43,328 nt of DNA from Firm-04 sp946413695. Its GTDB lineage: Bacteria > Bacillota > Clostridia > Oscillospirales > Ruminococcaceae. Location of the stretch: assembly GCA_946413695.1 (NCBI GenBank), contig CAMKLV010000023.1, forward strand, positions 1-43,328, written 5' to 3'. A model generated the notes under the pieces. It saw nothing but the letters and a program-made list of their open reading frames with translations. It was not told the DNA's origin and did not search any database. Positions 14,454-22,677 of this stretch are shown here, piece after piece. The translations under genes were made by a program, and so were the position numbers. Each line of letters opens with the position of its first letter. The stretch's first letter is position 1.

Positions 14454-15809
14454 GTGAATTCCTTTGAAGAAGTGTTTGAAGCCGTTAAGGAATATTGCAC
14501 GAAGGACGGTAAAGTCGGTGATATTGCAAAGAATCTCTGGCTGGATACGCTGAAACCTGCGCGTCTGGAGGGAACAGACGCTGTTTTTTATTGCTCGTCT
14601 GATTTTCAGCGTTCCGTCGTCACAAATAACTATGCCCATTTGCTGCAGGAAGGCTTCGAGCAGATCCTCGGATTTCCGGTCAGCCTGCGTCTCATTGTAC
14701 AGGAGACAGAAGATGCAGCCGATGCTGCGGAACAGGACCGCCAGACCGGTGAGGCACTCGAGAAAACCGCAAAGGACGGCGAATATGCCTACACCTTTGA
14801 TACATTTATTGTCGGCGGCTCCAACCAGTTTGCCTATGCAGCCTGCACCAGCATTGCCCGCGGTGACGGCAACGGCAACACCTATAACCCGCTCTTTATC
14901 TACGGCCCTTCCGGTCTCGGCAAAACACATCTGCTCACGGCAATTTCGCACGAGATGCGAAAGCGCAATCCTGAGCTGAAGATTATCTATGTCACGGGCG
15001 AAACATTCACAAATGAACTGATCGAGGCGATCGGCAAAAAGGATACCTCTCAGTTCCACGAAAAATACCGCAGCGCAGATGTCCTGCTCGTCGATGATAT
15101 CCATTTCATCAGCGGCAAGGACAGCACACAGGAGGAGTTCTTCCATACCTTCAACATCCTGCACGCTGCCGGCAAGCAGATCGTTCTGACCTCTGACCGC
15201 CCGCCGAAGGATATCAAGATCCTCGAGGACCGCATCCGGACACGCTTTGAGTCCGGTCTGATCACCGATATCTCGATGCCGGATTTTGAGACCAGAGTCG
15301 CAATCATCCGCCGCAAGGCAGAGCTGCTCGATCTCAACATTCCGGATGATGTCGCGGAATTCATCGCAAACCGCCTCAAGACAAACATCCGTCAGCTCGA
15401 GGGTGCCGTCAAGCGTCTCAAGGCGCTCAAGAGCCTTGCTGATTCCGCACCGTCGCTTTCGATGGCACAGAGCGTCATCCGCGATATCCTGACCGACGAA
15501 CAGCCGACACCGGTCACTGTTGAGAATATCATTCAGGAGGTCTCGAACCTCTACGGCGTGACCGCAGACGATATCCGCTCCAAGAAGCGTTCGCAGCAGA
15601 TCTCCAACGCGAGAAAGGTCGCGATCTATCTGGTGCACGATATCACGCAGATGACACTTGCCGCAATCGGCGAGGAATTCGGCAACCGCGATCACTCCAC
15701 AATTGTCTATGCGGTCAAGTATGTCGAGAAGAATATGAAGAAGGATACGAACCTGCGTGATGCGATCGAGAGCATCACAAAGACCATTCGTGACGGTTCC
15801 GGAAAATAA
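14454..15809 (+). CDS. dnaA: Chromosomal replication initiator DnaA
   Basis: AAA+ ATPase that binds DnaA boxes and opens the origin. The protein has 451 residues: domain I at about 1-80, a variable linker to about 105, the AAA+ domain with Walker A GPSGLGKTH near 150 and Walker B VLLVDDIHF near 214, and the DNA-binding helix-turn-helix with the signature IGEEFGNRDHSTIVYA near the C-terminus. Two GTG starts are possible: 14442 is only one base past AAAGGA, so 14454 (MNSFEEV) is chosen. A three-codon frame ATG GAC TCG TGA at 14446-14457 overlaps this start and has better Shine-Dalgarno spacing. Confidence 0.98.
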   Translation: MNSFEEVFEAVKEYCTKDGKVGDIAKNLWLDTLKPARLEGTDAVFYCSSDFQRSVVTNNYAHLLQEGFEQILGFPVSLRLIVQETEDAADAAEQDRQTGEALEKTAKDGEYAYTFDTFIVGGSNQFAYAACTSIARGDGNGNTYNPLFIYGPSGLGKTHLLTAISHEMRKRNPELKIIYVTGETFTNELIEAIGKKDTSQFHEKYRSADVLLVDDIHFISGKDSTQEEFFHTFNILHAAGKQIVLTSDRPPKDIKILEDRIRTRFESGLITDISMPDFETRVAIIRRKAELLDLNIPDDVAEFIANRLKTNIRQLEGAVKRLKALKSLADSAPSLSMAQSVIRDILTDEQPTPVTVENIIQEVSNLYGVTADDIRSKKRSQQISNARKVAIYLVHDITQMTLAAIGEEFGNRDHSTIVYAVKYVEKNMKKDTNLRDAIESITKTIRDGSGK

Positions 15810-16369
15810 TTCTATCCGGTTTTCCACTTGTTTGTGCAAGTGTCCGAAACCTTCAGAATTTGTCGGATTTCAAAAAAATCAACGCGCCGGAAAATTTACA
15901 GAATGGTTGCAGGGAGCATATGTTTCTTTTTTCTCATTTTCAACAGATGTTGAAAACTACGTTAAAAAGTGATCCCGCATCTGCGCTGTTTTTTCATTTT
16001 TCTGTGGTCAGATTGTGGAAAACCGGCTGATATACTCCGAGTATTCACAGTTTCAACCGAGTTTTCAACAATTTTTCAATCTGATTCCACTTTTTTCACC
16101 GTAACCGTTTTGTCATAAATCGAATTCCACTTTCTCACAATCTTTCAAATTCCGCAGGTGGAAAAATCTGCCGGAACAGAAAGAAGCGGTTTCGGTGCAG
16201 CCACGCGGAATTATCATCATCCCGTTTCCGTTTTGCACTTTTCAACCGTCTCTAATACTCCTGCTATTTAATACCTATTATGTGAAGATGAATATGCGCA
16301 GCTGATTCTCAACCTGTGAAATGCAGAATGTGGAAACCGCTGACGCATCAACGAAAGGGAATGCTGCAT
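15810..16369. other. Candidate oriC between dnaA and dnaN
   Basis: A 560-base AT-rich gap without genes. DnaA-box-like motifs include TTTTCCACA (minus, 16022-16014), GTATTCACA (16041-16049), TTTTCAACA (16062-16070) and GTTTCCACA (minus, 16337-16329). Repeated TTCCAC cores also occur at about 15822, 16085 and 16125, with one on the minus strand near 16158. T-rich tracts such as 15990-16001 could be the unwinding element. Position and motif density support oriC; function is not tested. Confidence 0.7.
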
Positions 16370-17479
16370 ATGAAATACACCTGTCAGAAATCGGATCTCT
16401 GTGAGGTCCTGCCGAATGTTGCAAAGGCAGCCAGCGCCAAAACCCCGATGGAAGCCCTCAGTGCAATCTGCCTGAGAGCCGCAGGACAGGAGCTAGAGCT
16501 GACCGGCTATGATCTCGAGCTCGGCATCCGGACACAGATTCCGGCAGCCGTCGAGGAAGAAGGCGTTGTCCTGACCGACAGCCGCCTGTTCTCGGAGCTT
16601 GTCCGCAGAATGCCGGAGGGCGTCCTGCAGATTGATATCGACGATCACCTTAAAATCACGATCACCGGCGGCGGCACATCCTGCCAGCTCCCCGGCATGC
16701 GCGCAGATGAATATCCGGATCTCCCTGACATCGAACAGGAACAGGGCGCGGTCATTCCGCAGAGCCTGCTGAAAAATATGATCGACCAGACCATCTATGC
16801 CGTTTCGCTCGATGAAACCAAACCGATCTTTACCGGTGAGCTCATCGAAATGGCGGATGATGCGCTGAATATTGTCGCGCTCGATAACTACCGCATGGCG
16901 CTCCGTACAGAGCCGCTGCCGGGACAGGAGCCGATGAAGTTTGTTGTGCCGGCAAAGGCGCTCCGCGAGATTGAGCATCTGCTCGGCGATGACGAAAAGA
17001 ACGAAAATCCGTGCAAAATCCGTCTCGATCAGCATCACGCGATGTTTGAGGTCGGGCGCTATATCGTTTACACCAGACTGCTTGCAGGCGATTTCATCAA
17101 CTACCGCCGCAGCATTCCGGAGAATGCAAAGACCGAGGTCACGCTCAGCCGCCGCGAGCTGATGGACAGCCTGGAGCGCTGCGGTCTGCTGATCTCCGAG
17201 AAAAACAAGACCGCTGTCCGGTTCCAGTTTGAGGAGGACAAAGTTCTCATCAGCTGCCAGAATGTTGTCGGCAGCGTTGATGACCAGCTCCCCTGCGATA
17301 TGACCGGCGAGAAAATGGTCATCGGCTTCAATAACCGTTATCTGCTCGACGCTGTCCGTGCCGTGCAGAGCGACCGCGTCCGACTGTTCCTGACCGCTGC
17401 CGACCGTGCAGTCAAGGTCATGGAGGCAGACGGCGACGGCTCTGTCGCAATCATCATGCCGGTTCAGGTCCGCAGATAA
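16370..17479 (+). CDS. dnaN: DNA polymerase III beta sliding clamp
   Basis: Ring-shaped clamp that tethers the replicative polymerase to DNA. The protein has 369 residues, normal for the family, and shows the three-fold repeated clamp domain. Recognisable parts are KTPMEALSAICLRA, LDNYRMALR in the central domain, GDFINYRRSIP, and the C-terminal IIMPVQVRR that ends nearly all beta clamps. ATG at 16370 is chosen because AAAGGGA stands nine bases upstream; upstream ATG codons at 16361 and 16319 are badly spaced. First gene of a likely dnaN-yaaA-recF-remB-gyrB run. Confidence 0.97.
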   Translation: MKYTCQKSDLCEVLPNVAKAASAKTPMEALSAICLRAAGQELELTGYDLELGIRTQIPAAVEEEGVVLTDSRLFSELVRRMPEGVLQIDIDDHLKITITGGGTSCQLPGMRADEYPDLPDIEQEQGAVIPQSLLKNMIDQTIYAVSLDETKPIFTGELIEMADDALNIVALDNYRMALRTEPLPGQEPMKFVVPAKALREIEHLLGDDEKNENPCKIRLDQHHAMFEVGRYIVYTRLLAGDFINYRRSIPENAKTEVTLSRRELMDSLERCGLLISEKNKTAVRFQFEEDKVLISCQNVVGSVDDQLPCDMTGEKMVIGFNNRYLLDAVRAVQSDRVRLFLTAADRAVKVMEADGDGSVAIIMPVQVRR

Positions 17480-17499
17480 TCAACTTTCGGGAGAATGCT

Positions 17500-17730
17500 A
17501 TGGAAACCATCCGTGTTACGATCAAAACGCCGTTCATCAAGCTGGATCAGCTCATGAAGCTCTCCGGCCTGACAGATACCGGCGGACTTGCAAAGGAGAT
17601 CATTCAGGACGGGGCTGTCAGGGTCAACGGCGAGGTCTGCACCATGCGCGGCAAGAAAATCCGCAACGGTGACAGCATCACCGTCGAAGACTATGAGGTC
17701 ATCGTTTCTGCTCCGACAGAAGAAACGTAA
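17500..17730 (+). CDS. yaaA: S4-domain protein YaaA/RlbA-like
   Basis: A 76-residue RNA-binding protein consisting almost wholly of an S4 domain (KLDQLMKLSGL, then GLAKEIIQDGAVRVNGEVCTMRGKKIRNGD). Its place between dnaN and recF is conserved in Firmicutes. A role in ribosome biogenesis is suspected for homologues, not proven. It ends directly against the recF start codon. Confidence 0.92.
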   Translation: METIRVTIKTPFIKLDQLMKLSGLTDTGGLAKEIIQDGAVRVNGEVCTMRGKKIRNGDSITVEDYEVIVSAPTEET

Positions 17731-18864
17731 ATGCGTGTATTATCACTGAAAGCGGACGGATTCCGCAATCTGGACGGCGTCGCGCTGACACCGCATCCGG
17801 AGCGGAATCTGATCTTCGGCAACAATGCGCAGGGCAAAACCAATCTGCTGGAAGCAATCTGGACCTGCACAGGCTGCCGGAGCTTTCGCGGCGCGAAGGA
17901 ACGGGATTTCATTCAGCTCAAGGCGCAGGCGATGCATCTGACGATGACATTCGAGAACAGCCGCAGAGTGCAGGAAATCCAGATTCACATGGCGCGCGGC
18001 GACGGAAAACAGAAGAAAATTCTGCTCAATCATGTGCCGCTCAAGGGCGGCGGCGGATTGTTCTCGCAGTTTCAGTGTGTGATCTTTTCACCGGATGACC
18101 GCGAGCTGATCCGCTCCGGACCGGAAAAACGGCGCAGCTTCATGGATTTGTGCGGCTCACAGATCACGCCTGCCATGCTCGGATGCATCCGGCGGTTCGA
18201 TCAGCTCACCGCACAGCGCAATGCTGTCTTAAAGCAGATTCAGTTCGGCGGCGCGTCAAAGCGCGATCTTTCGGACTGGGATCTGCAGCTTGCCGCGCAC
18301 GGCAGTCTGCTGACATGCCTGCGGTATGCGTATATCAAAAAGCTCGCGGCAGTCTGCGAGCAGCTTTACGGCACCATCACGGACGGCAGAGAAAAGCTCT
18401 CCGTCAAATACCGTTCCAATCTGTTCCGGAACTCTGAGATTCCGGAGAAGCCGACGCAGGAGATGCAGGAATATTACTACGAGCAGCTCAGAAAATCTGC
18501 GGATGATGACATCCGGCTCGGGTTTACTGCAAAGGGCGCCGGCAGAGATGATTTTTCCTGCAAAATCGGCGGACTCTCTGTGCGGGAGTTCGGTTCGCAG
18601 GGACAGCAGAAAAGTACCGCACTGGTGCTGAAGCTTGCACAGGCGGCGGTTTTCTATGATCAAAAAGACGAAACACCGGTGATTCTGCTCGATGACGTCA
18701 TGGGAGAGCTCGACCCGCAGCGGCAGAAGCTCGTCTATGATATTGTCGGGGATATGCAGATTTTTCTGACTACGCCGCAGCCGGAGGCCGTCGGGCATTT
18801 CGGCGAGGGCGCGGTATTCTGCATGGAAAACGGGCGCCTGACCGATCAGGCGGCTCCGGAATAA
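17731..18864 (+). CDS. recF: DNA replication and repair protein RecF
   Basis: SMC-like ATPase that helps load RecA at gaps. The protein has 377 residues, with N-terminal LKADGFRNLDG, Walker A GNNAQGKTNLLEAI near 30-37, the ABC signature region FGSQGQQKSTALVLKLAQA near 290, and Walker B VILLDDVMGELD near 315, all in the usual order. The ATG follows the yaaA stop codon immediately and has little Shine-Dalgarno of its own, so translation is probably coupled. Part of the dnaN-to-gyrB cluster. Confidence 0.96.
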   Translation: MRVLSLKADGFRNLDGVALTPHPERNLIFGNNAQGKTNLLEAIWTCTGCRSFRGAKERDFIQLKAQAMHLTMTFENSRRVQEIQIHMARGDGKQKKILLNHVPLKGGGGLFSQFQCVIFSPDDRELIRSGPEKRRSFMDLCGSQITPAMLGCIRRFDQLTAQRNAVLKQIQFGGASKRDLSDWDLQLAAHGSLLTCLRYAYIKKLAAVCEQLYGTITDGREKLSVKYRSNLFRNSEIPEKPTQEMQEYYYEQLRKSADDDIRLGFTAKGAGRDDFSCKIGGLSVREFGSQGQQKSTALVLKLAQAAVFYDQKDETPVILLDDVMGELDPQRQKLVYDIVGDMQIFLTTPQPEAVGHFGEGAVFCMENGRLTDQAAPE

Positions 18865-18875
18865 GGAGAGCAGCG

Positions 18876-19130
18876 ATGTATATTCATCTCGGCGAACAGA
18901 TATCAATCAACGATACCACAGTGATCGGCGTGTTTGATATTGAAAATACAACGATCGGTCCGGATACGCGCGCGTATCTGAGCCGGCTCGAAAAAGAGGG
19001 CAAAGCCGTCAATGTTTCGGCGGAGATGCCCAAAAGCTTTGTTGTCTGCATTGAAAACGGCGAGGAGATTGCCTATATTTCCTCGATTTCCGTTTCAACT
19101 CTGCGCAAGCGCGCACTGACAATGTTTTAA
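18876..19130 (+). CDS. remB: RemB/YaaB-like small regulator (DUF370)
   Basis: An 84-residue protein of the extracellular matrix regulatory RemA/RemB group: MYIHLGEQISI at the start, VIGVFDIENTTI, and SVSTLRKRALTMF at the end. In Bacillus the paralogue RemA activates matrix operons; the RemB role is less clear. Location between recF and gyrB matches Bacillus yaaB. AAGGAGAG precedes the ATG. Confidence 0.9.
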   Translation: MYIHLGEQISINDTTVIGVFDIENTTIGPDTRAYLSRLEKEGKAVNVSAEMPKSFVVCIENGEEIAYISSISVSTLRKRALTMF

Positions 19131-19181
19131 CAGGATTTCCGGCTGCATAAAAGGCGGCAATATGGAGAGAGGATACAGCTT

Positions 19182-21128
19182 ATGGAAATGGAAGAAATGC
19201 TGACAACGCCTGTTCAGGGCGATTATGACGAAAATCAGATTCAGGTTCTGGAAGGACTTGAGGCTGTCCGGAAGCGTCCGGGCATGTATATCGGTACCAC
19301 GGGCTCGGGCGGTCTGCACCACCTTGTTTATGAAATTGTGGATAACTCGATCGACGAGGCACTCGCAGGCTACTGCACCGAGATCAAGGTCGAGATTCTC
19401 GAGGGCGATGTGATCCGCGTCACCGATAACGGACGCGGCATTCCGGTCGGTATGCACCCGAAAGAGAAAATCTCCGCGGCGACTGTTGTCTTTACGGTTC
19501 TGCACGCAGGCGGTAAGTTCGGCGGCGGCGGATACAAGGTCGCAGGCGGTCTGCACGGCGTGGGTGCTTCGGTTGTCAACGCGCTTTCCGAATGGCTTGA
19601 GCTGACCGTCTGGGACGGCAAGCACAGCTACTTCCAGCGGTTTGAGCGCGGCAAATATACCAAAGAGCTCGAAATGACCGGCGATACCGATCTGCACGGC
19701 ACATCCGTCACCTTTAAGCCGGACGGCGAAATCTTTGAAGAAACAACGGTTTTCGATTACGAGGTATTGCTCAAGCGCATGCGTGAGCAGGCATTCCTGA
19801 ACGCAGGACTCAAAATCGAAATCGAGGATAAACGGCATCCGGAGGAGGACCGCCACGAGGTGCTCTGCTATGAGGGCGGCATTCGTCAGTTTATCGAGCA
19901 CATTCACAAGACGCGCGGTCTCGATCCGCTCTCCGATCAGGTGATCTACTTCAACGGCAAAAAGGATGACAATTCCGTTGAAATCGCAATGCAGTACAAT
20001 GACAGCTATAACGAAGTGATCATGTCCTTTGCAAACAATGTCCACACGATCGACGGCGGTGTGCATGAGGTCGGCTTCCGCAATGCACTGACAAAAACAA
20101 TCAACGAATACGGCAAAAAGTTCGGTCTGATGAAGGATGATGCAAAGCTCATGGGCGAGGATGTCCGCGAGGGACTGACCGCAATCATCTCCGTCAAGCT
20201 GACAGACTGCCAGTTCGAGAGCCAGACAAAGGTCAAGCTCGGCAATCCGGAGATCAAGCCGTTCGTCGAGCAGACGGTCTGCGAAAAGCTCATGGATTAT
20301 CTCGAGGAGAACCCGACCGTTGCGGCGGCGATCTTTGAGAAATCGCAGGCGGCGCAGCGCGCAAGAGAGGCTGCGAAGAAAGCCCGCGAAACCGCAAGAC
20401 GCAAATCCGCAATGGAATCGGCATCGCTGCCGGGCAAGCTTGCGGACTGCTCCGAGCGTGATATCGAGTTTACGGAAATCTACATCGTCGAGGGTGATTC
20501 CGCAGGCGGCTCTGCAAAGGAAGGCAGAGACAGACGCTATCAGGCGATTCTGCCGCTCTGGGGCAAGATGCTCAATGTTGAGCGTGTCCGCATCGACAAG
20601 GTTTACGGTAATGATAAGCTGCAGCCGGTTGTGACCGCACTCGGCACCTCAATCGGCGAGGATTTTGACATCACAAAACTGCGCTACGGCAAAGTCATCA
20701 TCATGGCGGATGCCGATGTGGACGGCTGCCATATCCGCACGCTGCTGCTGACATTCTTCTTCCGGTTCATGCGTCCGCTGATCGAAAACGGCAATGTCTA
20801 TATCGCACAGCCGCCGCTGTTCCGCGTGACAAAGGGCAAAACGCACAAGTACGCATTCAGCGATGAAGAGCGTGACCGGTATATCGCGGAGCTGACCGCG
20901 AACGGCGCAAAGGTCGAAGTCCAGCGCTACAAGGGTCTTGGTGAGATGGACCCCGAACAGCTCTGGGAAACCACAATGGATCCGGAATCGCGCACGATGA
21001 TTCAGGTCACAATGGAGGATGCGATGAAGGCAGATGAAATCTTCTCGATCCTCATGGGCGACAAGGTGCAGCCGCGCCGCGAATTCATCGAAACAAACGC
21101 AAAATACGCTGTTAATCTGGATGTCTGA
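19182..21128 (+). CDS. gyrB: DNA gyrase subunit B
   Basis: ATPase subunit of DNA gyrase, which introduces negative supercoils ahead of the replication fork. The protein has 648 residues: GHKL ATPase with VRKRPGMYIG, IVDNSIDEALAGY and DNGRGIPVG; a transducer domain; and the TOPRIM domain with EGDSAGGSAKEGRDR and ADADVDGCHIRTLLLTF. It ends with the QRYKGLGEMDPEQLWETTMDP block and REFIETNAKYAVNLDV, so it is the gyrase form without a long insertion. GAGAGGAT precedes the ATG. It is followed by two YcxB-like genes before gyrA. Confidence 0.98.
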   Translation: MEMEEMLTTPVQGDYDENQIQVLEGLEAVRKRPGMYIGTTGSGGLHHLVYEIVDNSIDEALAGYCTEIKVEILEGDVIRVTDNGRGIPVGMHPKEKISAATVVFTVLHAGGKFGGGGYKVAGGLHGVGASVVNALSEWLELTVWDGKHSYFQRFERGKYTKELEMTGDTDLHGTSVTFKPDGEIFEETTVFDYEVLLKRMREQAFLNAGLKIEIEDKRHPEEDRHEVLCYEGGIRQFIEHIHKTRGLDPLSDQVIYFNGKKDDNSVEIAMQYNDSYNEVIMSFANNVHTIDGGVHEVGFRNALTKTINEYGKKFGLMKDDAKLMGEDVREGLTAIISVKLTDCQFESQTKVKLGNPEIKPFVEQTVCEKLMDYLEENPTVAAAIFEKSQAAQRAREAAKKARETARRKSAMESASLPGKLADCSERDIEFTEIYIVEGDSAGGSAKEGRDRRYQAILPLWGKMLNVERVRIDKVYGNDKLQPVVTALGTSIGEDFDITKLRYGKVIIMADADVDGCHIRTLLLTFFFRFMRPLIENGNVYIAQPPLFRVTKGKTHKYAFSDEERDRYIAELTANGAKVEVQRYKGLGEMDPEQLWETTMDPESRTMIQVTMEDAMKADEIFSILMGDKVQPRREFIETNAKYAVNLDV

Positions 21129-21143
21129 TCCGAAAGGGATTCT

Positions 21144-22028
21144 ATGGAGAAAGAAGAAAAGCTCCTCTCCGTGCAGTGCAAGCTGAATGACGGGGATTTT
21201 GAAGATGTCTTCCGCGTCTACAATGAGACGGAGAAAACGAGTGATAAGCGCATCGGGCTGATCACCTGCGGCGCACTGATCGCGATCTGCATTTTCATCA
21301 CGATCATCACAAAGAACATCACATTCCTGTTCTACGCCGCAGGCTGCCTGATCATCGGCATTTCCTATTACGCCGTGCCGGTCAACAAAAAGTTCATCGC
21401 TGCCAATAAGCTGCAGTTCGGTGAATGGCGTGAGATTACGTTTTATCCGCATGCGCTGACAACGATGGAAATCTTTGACAAAAACGAAGCTGCGGAAATG
21501 GATGAGGACGAAATCGAGGAGGCAACAACCTCGTTTTCCACAAACAGCCTCACCGCTTATGAGAATGCCCGCGGTTTTCTCTTTGCAGAGAGCAAGATTG
21601 TCAATCAGTTTGTCTATGTGCCGAAGCGTGAGCTTTCGCGGCAGGCAATTGCGGCGATTCAGGACTTTGCTCAGAACAACTGCTCCGGCGGCTATCAGCT
21701 CCTTGAGGGCAAATCCATGCTCGAAGATGAGGATGCTCCCATGCCGGAACAGGAGGATGACGATACCTCGCTGACCTCGAATATCTGCGATCAGTATTAC
21801 GGCGCGAAGAAGCTGCGTCTCTACAATGCAGAGGGGCACCGCGTTGAGCTGGATGAAAAAGATCCGGACGAAGCAGAGGCGCTCGGGAAATTCGATGCTG
21901 CCGAAGATGCCGCGCTCGAGGAGGAGCACACCGAATACATGGATGTGCCGGAGCTCGATGTCGAGGAGGAGTTCGGGCGCATCATTGCGGAGGATGACGG
22001 AGAAGCGGAGGAACAGGCGGATGAATAA
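21144..22028 (+). CDS. YcxB-like membrane protein, gene 1 between gyrB and gyrA
   Basis: A 294-residue protein. Two membrane segments at about 37-73 are followed by a cytoplasmic part resembling the YcxB-like domain (FLFAESKIVNQFVYVPKRELSRQAIAAIQDF). An acidic tail (about 190-294) is rich in Asp and Glu and has no recognisable fold. Function unknown. AAAGGG lies 15 bases after gyrB. It overlaps the next gene, which has the same plan, by eight bases. Together the two look like a duplicated pair co-transcribed with the gyrase genes. Confidence 0.7.
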   Translation: MEKEEKLLSVQCKLNDGDFEDVFRVYNETEKTSDKRIGLITCGALIAICIFITIITKNITFLFYAAGCLIIGISYYAVPVNKKFIAANKLQFGEWREITFYPHALTTMEIFDKNEAAEMDEDEIEEATTSFSTNSLTAYENARGFLFAESKIVNQFVYVPKRELSRQAIAAIQDFAQNNCSGGYQLLEGKSMLEDEDAPMPEQEDDDTSLTSNICDQYYGAKKLRLYNAEGHRVELDEKDPDEAEALGKFDAAEDAALEEEHTEYMDVPELDVEEEFGRIIAEDDGEAEEQADE

Positions 22029-22647
22029 AACCGGAAAACCGATCATCAGCCGCAGCTATCACATTCCGCTGCCGATGTTTGACGATGCATTTCTGAAATT
22101 CCAGAAAAAATACGTATATCCAGGCAATCTCCTGCTGACAGTTGTGCTGCTCGCAATTGCGGGCGTGTATATTCACGCTGCATTCAAGGATAACAGCAAC
22201 ACGCTGGTCTATCTGCTGATTGTCGCCTGCTTTGCAATCATTCTGGTGCGCTGGTACAGAACCTTCAAACTGCGCCGCGCCGTGCATGATGCGCTCAAAG
22301 AGGTTGAGACCGATACCTATCAGCTCTCTGCCTATGAGGACGGACTTGTCATTCATACGGAGGAGGCTGAACCCGCTGCCGAAGATACGGCAGCACCGCA
22401 GGAAACCGATGAAGAACCGGATGAATCCCCTGCTGAAGAAGGCGGATTCCGGAAGATTTTTCCGGATCAGCCGGTGCAGAATGATCCGGTTGAGGATACC
22501 GAGATCACCTTTGGTCCGGATGTGAAAATCCACGATTTTCCGGAATATTTCATGGTGTATCTGGTCAAGCGGAATTTCTATGTGATCCCGAAAAAGGATT
22601 TTGCTGACGATGAAATTGAAACGCTGAAAAAACTGTTTCACGTATAA
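22021..22647 (+). CDS. YcxB-like membrane protein, gene 2 between gyrB and gyrA
   Basis: A 208-residue protein with two membrane segments (about 35-80), an acidic linker (about 115-145) and a C-terminal part of YcxB type (FPEYFMVYLVKRNFYVIPKKDFADDEIETLKKLF). The ATG at 22021 is chosen for its overlap with the stop of gene 1, which ensures coupling, and GGAG nearby; longer frames are shadows of gene 1. Related to gene 1 in layout, with a distinct sequence. Function unknown. Confidence 0.7.
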   Translation: MNKTGKPIISRSYHIPLPMFDDAFLKFQKKYVYPGNLLLTVVLLAIAGVYIHAAFKDNSNTLVYLLIVACFAIILVRWYRTFKLRRAVHDALKEVETDTYQLSAYEDGLVIHTEEAEPAAEDTAAPQETDEEPDESPAEEGGFRKIFPDQPVQNDPVEDTEITFGPDVKIHDFPEYFMVYLVKRNFYVIPKKDFADDEIETLKKLFHV

Positions 22648-22677
22648 ATATAACGAGAATGAAGGAGGAGAAATCCT

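Noticed and set aside
15840..15972. 71-codon frame downstream of dnaA
   Set aside because: Frame runs from inside dnaA into the AT-rich origin region and has no ribosome site or homology.
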